DNA of 42,500 nt from Mesostigma viride (taxonomy: Eukaryota > Streptophyta > Mesostigmatophyceae > Mesostigmatales > Mesostigmataceae): the NCBI GenBank assembly GCA_009746045.1, contig RPFO01000288.1, forward strand, positions 1 through 42,500, read 5' to 3'. This document shows positions 35,765 to 42,500 of this stretch, piece by piece. The stretch's first letter is position 1. Each line of letters begins with the position of its first letter. Under the pieces are notes generated by a model. That model ran no database searches. It worked only from the letters and a program-made list of their open reading frames with translations, and was not told where the DNA came from. A program made the translations under genes and the position numbers.

Positions 35765-36345
35765 ATGGCGGGCAGGAAAGCAGGGGAGTGCGAGAAAGCG
35801 TTTGCTGTGGTTGGCAAAACTCTTGACGAAATTCGTGATAAGCTAGATGCCGTGGACAAAAAAGTGTCTCGTCTGTCCGAGCAAATAGAAGGTGCTGACG
35901 CACCATCTGGCGAGGCCGGCGATTATGCCCCAACCTGCGAGGTGTTTAAAATCCACGACGCAGCTTACGATGCTGTTGACAGAAAGACTCCCAAGGTCCT
36001 CGTAGAATGGGTGTACGAAAAGGGGGCAAACAAGCCGAGGAAGCTCGAAGACCGTTGCGAATGGAAAACCCTTGACGAATGCGCTGATTGCGCTGAGAAG
36101 GTCGATGAATTCGTGAAAACTTTCTCCGTTTCGAGGCACAAGCCCGGAATCTCTGCTTTCTTTCTCATCAACGCGTGGAACGATGCCAAGGCGGAATTCC
36201 GAATTCCGCAAACAAGAACGTGTCCGAAAACAAGAAGCGGTCGTTCAAGCATATGAACACCGGCGACGAGCACGAGGACGACAGCTCAAAGAGACACGCT
36301 GCCGGCGCTGGGTCGCAGCACTCGGGACACGAGGCTAAGGATTGA
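35765..36345 (+). pseudogene. Right-end accessory gene, probably frameshifted by a 7-bp duplication
   Basis: The ATG at 35765 (CCATGGCGG context) opens a frame with an N-terminal coiled coil (LDEIRDKLDAVDKKVSRL) and a second region with paired cysteines (ECADCAEKVDEFVKTF). A tandem GAATTCC GAATTCC at 36194-36207 marks the point where coding character in this frame weakens. The annotated frame ends at 36256. Other frames stay open to about 36330-36345 with charged, coding-like composition, consistent with a frame shift there. Function unknown; nothing similar recognised. It lies between the iteron array and the right TIR, a place for accessory cargo. Confidence 0.5.
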
Positions 36346-36529
36346 GCACGCTTTCATGCGTTGCTTGGAGCTGATACGAATTTGCTTAATTGTATTACGG
36401 CATTGTTAGCAATTTCGTTATCTATCCAACCCTATTTGTCACGGCTTGTTAATCAGTTTTCAGCCCTGGCCTATATGCCAATTGCCAATGGACAGACCTC
36501 ACCAAGTCTGCCACACGGCCTGATAAGCT

Positions 36530-36643
36530 TGTAATATGCCAGCATGCAGCATTGTGGTGGTGACAGATGCAAGCATAATGGCTGTGACATTTTCATAGCC
36601 ACGGTGATGTGATGATGACTGAATATAATTAATTAATTAATTA
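36530..36643. repeat. PLV right terminal inverted repeat
   Basis: Its reverse complement matches 18170-18297: (TAAT)n, TATTCAGTCATCAT, then GCATCTGTCACCACC and AATGCTGC, with gaps. Fifteen further bases (GACTCGTGCAGAGTT) separate it from the right core repeat and have no match at the left end. Confidence 0.75.
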
Positions 36644-36658
36644 GACTCGTGCAGAGTT

Positions 36659-36669
36659 AAGAAGATGAT
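36659..36669. other. attR-like core repeat
   Basis: AAGAAGATGAT, identical to the left border. The LINE reading frame resumes directly here. Confidence 0.65.
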
Positions 36670-36764
36670 GGACAAGGCCAAGTGGGCCCAGGTCATAGAG
36701 GAGTAAGAGGACAACGAGCCCCCCCCCGTGGGGAAGCGCCCGCAAAAAAATAATAAATTAATAT
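36659..36764 (+). mobile_element. LINE ORF2 3' end and tail, right half
   Basis: Reads KKMMDKAKWAQVIEE and the stop at 36704-36706, then a short 3' UTR with a C-run and an A-rich tail (AAAAAAATAATAAATTAAT, 36744-36762). It continues the frame broken at 18166, so the virus went into an existing LINE copy. Confidence 0.7.
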
Positions 36765-36938
36765 GGCCACCTCGGCAGTCGGTGGCTGTGTCGCAATGGT
36801 TTCCATAGCGTGGACTAGTTGCGTAATGGTGTGAGGCGCTGAATCCTCCCCATCGGTGGGGGGAGGGGAGGCGGCTGACGGTGATTCCGCCATAGCTTGT
36901 GTCCGGAAAATACGAGCGCTGCCTGTGCTGCGTTTCAT
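36765..36938 (-). other. Possible retroelement or exon fragment
   Basis: An open frame from ATG 36938 (MKRSTGSARIFRTQAMAESP) with a low-complexity Pro/Ser/Thr start and a short helix (TITQLVHAMETIATQ) resembles the N-terminus of a LINE ORF1. It is cut by the tail of the neighbouring LINE. Weak evidence. Confidence 0.25.
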
Positions 36939-37549
36939 GATATTGCGCAAAATCTTGGGCGATGGCGGCCGGAAATTATATCATCGTGTTCGTCATCAAA
37001 AGGCGAGTCTACTGCAATTTACCCGACCAAATTTCATGCCCGGATGCGAAAGTTATGAGCATTCTCGGCATCCATAGCTCGTCACACCGTAAACCGACCG
37101 GCTAGGCCATGACATCCACATTACTGATTGCTTAAGTAGTACAAACTTGTCTCAATGGTTTACTTCATTAAAATTAACAAAATTCAGTAGTCGAGTTTTA
37201 CGAGCGTTAAAAAAGGGCGTCAAAGTTAAACCTTGGCCACATGTGGAGAACACGGGAACATGAAGCACTAGTAGTTTTGTAGCCATTCCATCTTGCACTA
37301 TAAACGTTAAACGTCTTATTTAAATACACATCAGTATGTCTTAGTAGGTCATGCACAGGTGAGCACTCACACTTTATGCAAATTCAAGCTAGTGCCAAGT
37401 CAGACGAAGACTCACGTCCATGACCAGTCGCGGATCAATGTCTTACACAACAAATATTGATATCATGGCCGGCAGCCGGACCACATACGTGATGATAAAT
37501 TAATTAATCATGGCCGGCCTCCGAGTCTCATGCAGTAGTGGCTTGCAAG
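36939..37549. other. Non-coding stretch
   Basis: No gene seen. AT-rich, with a TTAATTAATT run at 37499-37509 like those at the viral ends. Confidence 0.4.
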
Positions 37550-40166
37550 TTACACAACCTGGGTCGTGCCAGCGGGGGCAGCGGCACGCTTCTCATCGTC
37601 CTTGGACTTGGTCTCGCCAGTGGCCGCGAAGACGGGGAAGAAGAGCAGCCAGGTGAAGAAGAAGGTGATGAAGCAGAAGGCCACCAGAGCGCGGACCTTG
37701 GCAGGCAGGTGCTGCGCAACAACAAGAAGAAGAGAGAGGGCATCACAGAATGGAATGCCGGCGACGTGTTGAGTGAGATAACGGGGCATTTTAATTAAAA
37801 GCATGTACTAGTGGTAATCAACGGGTATATGTGTGGTGTACGGGCATGCTGTTAGGAAGTAATTCATGCACTGGCGGTGCCTTGCAGCGGTGCAAGTGCC
37901 CGAACAGTGTGCGACGCCGTGAATATGGTAGCAGGCCGAAGGGGAAGTGCATAGGCTATACACTACACTTTGTCAGGGCTAACCCCTTCAGGGGGCAGGA
38001 TTCCCTAAACCAGAGAAAATTCAACTACTACGACAGTGAGACCATCAAGCCACAGGGAAATATTATAATCATGAATGCAGCACTGCATATGCCTGGGAAC
38101 ATGGACAACACCGCATACAGAAAATGGCAAGAGCGCGCTGGCAGCCTGCCATGCAGTGTACCTGAACGGGACCTTATAGTTGCGGTGAGCTTAGACAGAG
38201 TTGAGGTATAGAAAAAGCTACACTGGGATCTGGAATTAAGGGGGCACCCGGAAAGAATGCAGGAAGGATAAAAGATTACTAAAAAAGATGACAGGGGGGA
38301 AAAAAAATCGTGCCCTCACGGATCCAAAAAGAAAACATGTGGAGTCAACATTGCTAGTAAGACAGTGCTGTACTAATTCAATGGTCCATAATGGTTATTC
38401 AGCAGCGAGCTTGCGTACCGGGCGCCAGGCGTCGATGTGCTTGCACGCCCAGCCAAACGTGTATGTTTGGAGAGCGGTCGCGGTGGCAAGGATGGAAAGC
38501 GAGTGCTCGCGGCGGGTGGCCACGATGATGCCCGCCATGGCGGTCATGACGCCAGCCAGGATGGCCGGGTCAAGCAGCTCATTGCCGCGCACGTACGCGC
38601 GCGTGTCACCACGCCACTGCAATTTTTTTTATCCAAGGGGGGGCCGGGGGAGGGGGGAGGGGGGGCAGCGAGCTTGAAATCTTGTTACATATTAGGTAGG
38701 TAGATGTGGAATCATGCATGACTAGCCGATAAACGATTTATTTATTGGGTACTAAGATGCTATCGGGGCCTTAAGCTCATACAAGGTATATAGATGTTGT
38801 CGGGATTGAGGACTTGGGAAGCACACACGTGCTTGCATATTGCCTGAAGGTCCCTGCGCATGCCCAAGTTGGAGCTGCATGCCATTGAAGTTGGGAGGCG
38901 AGCTGTGCATGCTTCATCTCGGTTAGAGCAGAGATCTATCTTGGGGGAGTCTGAGCCCTGTGCAGCTTGATCTTGGGGAGAAAGGTCTTATTAGGGCCCG
39001 GGGAACAGACATATGCAGGGAATTAGGTACCGACCGGGCGTGTTGGGAAGCATGGAAGCCAGTGGGCATTACTATGTTACTAGTACTGTCAGGGTTAATT
39101 AACTGATGGGCCGGACATGCAGTCTGGGCTTTTCGCTACTGAGCTAGCTAGCTTGTGCTGGCATGCAGTCATGTTGTACATGTTGACGCTTTGAATATGG
39201 CATGCCTACTATATAATGAATCTAACTGCCTTAAAAATTCCAGGGCATACTGATTTGTAGAACTGGTCCGTGTATATCATATATATCATATATGATCGCA
39301 TGTCGATGTATGTCTCTGAAATCCCATTTTCCGTGCTTCCCTGTTGACGTTGGCGCTATTTATAACACCCAAAAGTCATAGATAATGTGGGACGTCCATT
39401 GGCACATTGACACTAGTAGTACTCCCCAAAGAAACTCAACATTCATGCATGCTTGGCACCAAGGGGTTACAGCCAGAAATTGTGTCTAGGCCATTGTTAC
39501 TCATAGAGAAACAGCTGGTATATTGAGAGAAAATATATGCAGCATAAGAGAAAATATGTGCAAATGATCATGCAGATGTGCCAGTGATCCATTGCTTAGC
39601 TGGACATACTAGTACTGGCTACGGTTAAAGGGTTATAAGGCTGTCGATGATCGAAGCTAGGAGATCAGCATCGATTTAATTGGGTATAAGCAGTACTGCG
39701 CATGCGCCGCGGTAGAGATTGCCGCGGCCAGCGCGCTAGCTGATCAGGCAACGGCCGCCGCAATATTATTGATAATATTCGGTGGATCGATTCCTAACTG
39801 AACGACTCATATTGACGGACGCCGCGAGACCAAAAGTTTCCACCGAAGATTACCTTATCATAGATTTGAGCTGCAATCGCGAACTGGACGACGGCGCACG
39901 CCTGCGCAGATTAAAAAGGGCATAACGTCAGAAGATGGTGTCAATACTTGGCTTCGGAAGTCAAAGTGACGCGTACGGCACTTGCCATGTACAGCTGATT
40001 ACAACGTCGGCTAGCTGTCTCGTAGTCGGAAAAACAAAAAAAAGGTGCTCAATGCATGGACGTTCGCGAGAGCGGAAAATTTTTGTGAAAGGTTGTCGGC
40101 ACTTACGATGACGAGTCCGGAGAGGCCCCGGCTCACGCCCTGGTTGGCAGCCAAAGGATGCATCAT
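37550..40166 (-). CDS. Host three-exon gene for a small membrane protein, about 139 aa
   Basis: Exons 40107-40166 (MMHPLAANQG...), 38419-38616 and 37550-37711. All splice in phase 0 with standard sites: GTAAGT and TTGCAG for the first intron (1490 bp), GTACGC and GCGCAG for the second (707 bp). A long pyrimidine run (38630-38665) precedes the second exon. The protein has three likely membrane segments: ILAGVMTAMAGIIVA, SILATATALQTYTFGW and LVAFCFITFFFTWLLFFPVF. A charged tail (ETKSKDDEKRAA) follows. Exon joining is my inference from frame, splice signals and matching hydrophobic character; extra exons inside the long intron cannot be excluded. Family not recognised. Confidence 0.55.
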
Positions 40167-42500
40167 TACAGATTCTAAAGAGAAATGAAAAAAAAACGGG
40201 TGTGATCTTCGGACGTCTAGCCAGACGGTCTAGCACTGTTAGCTTCGGTTGTCCCGGACTAGCGCGCGGGATATAAAGAAGAGGACACGGGTTTCACGAT
40301 GAGATATGCCACCTGGGATAGTTGAATTGATATCCTGCCATGGATAAGTCAACGTCTTCGCATTTTCCACGTCACGCCCCAGTGGCGTCACTGGCGCGGT
40401 GCTCCCCGAACCTGGCGTGGGTTCAAATTTGGTCCATTGCATCTAGGTAGAGCGATACTTGGACGCGTTTGTATGCCGTCTGTGGGGCGGATCTACTTGT
40501 CCATTGGTGTAGAATTCGAACGAAGCCCTAGAAGCAGCCAGCTCGGATTTCGGAAACCACTAGAACTCATTTATAACCCCAGGACGGGCCTAAGTCTGGA
40601 GCCGTCGATCCCGCGACGCTGCACCCCGGCGTGCGGATTCCGTTACTCACGTAACTGCCCTAGTGTTGGGTTGTGCGCGCGCGGGAAAGTTTGAACAGTG
40701 CTCGCCTGCTCGGTGCTTCGCCCATTTCGCCATGCCTGCCTGCCTGCCTGCTCCCATGCTCCGCCCGCCCAGTTGTCCCGGACGATGGACATTAAGCTAT
40801 TCTTGACTGCTGTCGACGCCTGTTGTACTGTACCTTTTCAACAACCACGTGACAGACCACGCAGAAGTTACGTGTCCAGTGTCCCAACAGAAGATCTTGA
40901 GTTGAGTTTAGTTTATTCCCGCACTGGTGGTCCGACAGGGTCTTTGGATCCACAGAAGATCATATGACGCAACTCTGTCAGGAACGTGGTCAGTGCAGAG
41001 ATCAGGTTTTGTCTGCGGTTCCGCTTACAGTACTGAGATCAGGTTTTTATTGATGCTGCTTTACCTAGTTGGCGTGGCGGGAGCAGGGATTCGGGACCGT
41101 TGGTACGTTGGTACTTACACTTGGTACCTGACTGTGAAGCTAGCTGAACCGACAGACCATGATTTTCGACACGGGAGCAAACGGCCGTTCTAATTAGTCC
41201 AATTGATGAGGTCTTGAGGAGTGTCTGCTGACATCGGGTGATCTGGCACGTGGGCGCGGGAGTAATTTGATCTGAATTGAACTGAACGGGTGATCTGGCA
41301 TGGTGTCAGGCGTGGAATGAAGCAGCACCAGCACCAGCACAGCACCAGCAACAGCACCAGCACTGGGCACTTCACTGGGCAGTGGAATGCATGTTGCCAT
41401 TCAATGCGGCCGCGCGTGGGGCAACCACGCGCCATTAATTATTAATTTTGCATAACAGCATTCCCGCAAGGTTGACACACACATTCCCTGCGTGGCGTCG
41501 TTTATAGGTCGTTTCAGTTCAAGTCGACTTGCGAACGTGATCAATGTGCGCGTGAGCCTCATTCAGTAGCAGGGCATTAACGGTAACGATAGAAGGGGGG
41601 GTTAATTGCGTCACTCGCGTGCCCCCTTCTTGCTGTGCAGTAGGCACTAATAAACAGGGATAAAAGATTGTACTCAAGAAGTCGGCACACCGTGACTCTC
41701 CCAACGTAGGCGCGTGAATGCATGAATGAATATGCTTGGCATCTTGGCGGGTGGGAAACTTGCGGCAAGACACCAATTGGATCAACTCTACAACTGCTCC
41801 GGCCGGCCGCGTCAGAGATGATTGAGTCCGATCCGATCCCACGCCGGTTATCTAAGTTCTGAGTGCTGGGCTTGATTTAAGAGACTTACTTCTACATCTA
41901 ACCTGACATGACAGATTTCGACGTCGTGGGGACAGTAATCACTATACAACGGGCCGAACCGATCTCCTGTGGGGTCGAGGGCTCGCTATCGCGAAGCCTA
42001 GCATGATTTTGGCTTATAGGCTACAGCAGGCGCTCACGAGCACAGCTAGTGCAGGCTGTGCAGCTTCAGTTGGACCGGACGCGCGCGTGGTTGTTACTGT
42101 AGCTCATGTCGCGAGGCAGCTCATATACATACCAGTCGATTACTTTTATAACCTGCCAAAGTTCTTACTGTACCACATCTCCTGACGACGCCTCCGTCTG
42201 GCTGAGTGCCTTTATGAAGAGCAATTTGTCAAATATAAGCTGGTACGGTTAATTAGGATGTTGGTCGCGAATGCATATCAGAACGAATATCGACGGTTGC
42301 ATCGGCGCTCCATCGCGTAACTGCGAAGCTGCTAGCTGGCTGCGCCGGCGTGCGCGGACACGTTTCTGTAGTTTCCGTTTTGCTGTTCAGATGCGCCTTC
42401 TATAGCTGCAGTACCTTGTGGGTTACAACGACAGGGGGCAGTACTTGGCTTTCGACCAACTGTTGGCCGGGAAACGTTTGCACATTTTCATTCAACCTGC
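40167..42500. other. Right-end non-coding DNA
   Basis: No supportable gene. The first 200 bases are the likely promoter of the membrane-protein gene. A short CTGCCTGCCTGC repeat lies at 40736-40751 and a CAGCAC/CAGCAA repeat at 41325-41372. The GGTTTTTATTGATGC and GATCTGGCA words recur once or twice. Open frames here lack coding character. Confidence 0.4.

Larger units (their letters stand above)
18159..36669. mobile_element. Integrated Polinton-like virus (PLV), 18.5 kb
   Basis: The element is bounded by an 11-bp direct repeat AAGAAGATGAT at 18159-18169 and 36659-36669, exactly 18,500 bp apart. Inside are imperfect TIRs, inverted iteron arrays and the PLV hallmark set: tyrosine recombinase, A32-type packaging ATPase, penton and double jelly-roll major capsid protein, plus a primase-helicase. 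Gene order is replication and integration leftward, structural genes rightward. No protein-primed DNA polymerase B, adenain-type protease or retroviral integrase is seen, which separates it from classical Polintons. Length and content match PLVs known from algae. The primase-helicase is frameshifted, so it is probably a non-autonomous or decaying copy. Confidence 0.9.

Noticed and set aside
36765-36938. Start of the same LINE's ORF1 on the minus strand
   Set aside because: It does not match the ORF1 at 16714-17744 and lies beyond the LINE tail on the opposite strand; it was kept only as a weak fragment.
37831-38211. 126-residue plus-strand frame
   Set aside because: It lies in the second intron of the host gene on the other strand and lacks coding-like composition.
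40437-40694. 85-residue plus-strand frame and tRNA-like GGTTCAAATT
   Set aside because: No cloverleaf can be drawn around it and the frame has no recognisable domain.

Overview
The window looks like nuclear DNA of a unicellular eukaryote, probably an alga. It has GT-AG introns, LINE-type retrotransposon fragments, microsatellites, foldback elements, TATA boxes and TGTAA-like 3' ends. TGTAA is the poly(A) signal of chlorophytes, so a green alga is favoured but not proven. The window divides into three blocks.

Block 1 (1-16713) is a cluster of lineage-specific genes with a ubiquitin-ligase flavour, dominated by a giant inverted repeat. Two arms of about 7.25 kb (2207-9458 and 9459-16713) meet with no spacer at 9458/9459. 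Each arm carries the same four genes: A, a coiled-coil/RING/TRAF-type zinc-finger protein with two introns; B and D, two proteins with an F-box-like N-terminus; and C, a Cys-rich protein with a Pro/Val repeat. Each arm also has a 0.6 kb foldback element and eight copies of a CACGTG + ATTGG unit, so 16 copies surround the centre. The arms are almost identical but differ by scattered SNPs and single-base indels, and different genes are broken in each arm: C in arm 1, A in arm 2. Left of the palindrome lie a decayed paralogue of B and a decayed MYND-finger fragment, so the cluster probably continues off the left edge. On the right the palindrome ends abruptly inside a truncated LINE ORF1.

Block 2 (18159-36669) is an integrated Polinton-like virus (PLV). 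It is 18,500 bp from one copy of an 11-bp direct repeat to the next. The leftward genes are tyrosine recombinase, a primase-helicase, an AT-hook protein, a packaging ATPase and a coiled-coil protein. The rightward genes are a giant fibre-like protein, a C2H2 protein, a small ORF, penton, a pX/pVI-like protein, the major capsid protein, a LamG-like lectin protein, a pair of short MGxCL (probably acylated) proteins and several unknowns. The ends have imperfect TIRs of 115-130 bp plus inverted arrays of a hairpin-ended 57-bp iteron. The provirus splits the 3' end of a LINE reading frame; reading across it restores the LINE C-terminus, and the 11-bp repeat is the likely recombination core. The primase-helicase gene carries two frameshifts, so this copy may be defective for replication although its capsid genes are open.

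Block 3 (36670-42500) holds the LINE tail, a three-exon host gene for a small membrane protein on the minus strand (37550-40166), and non-coding DNA.
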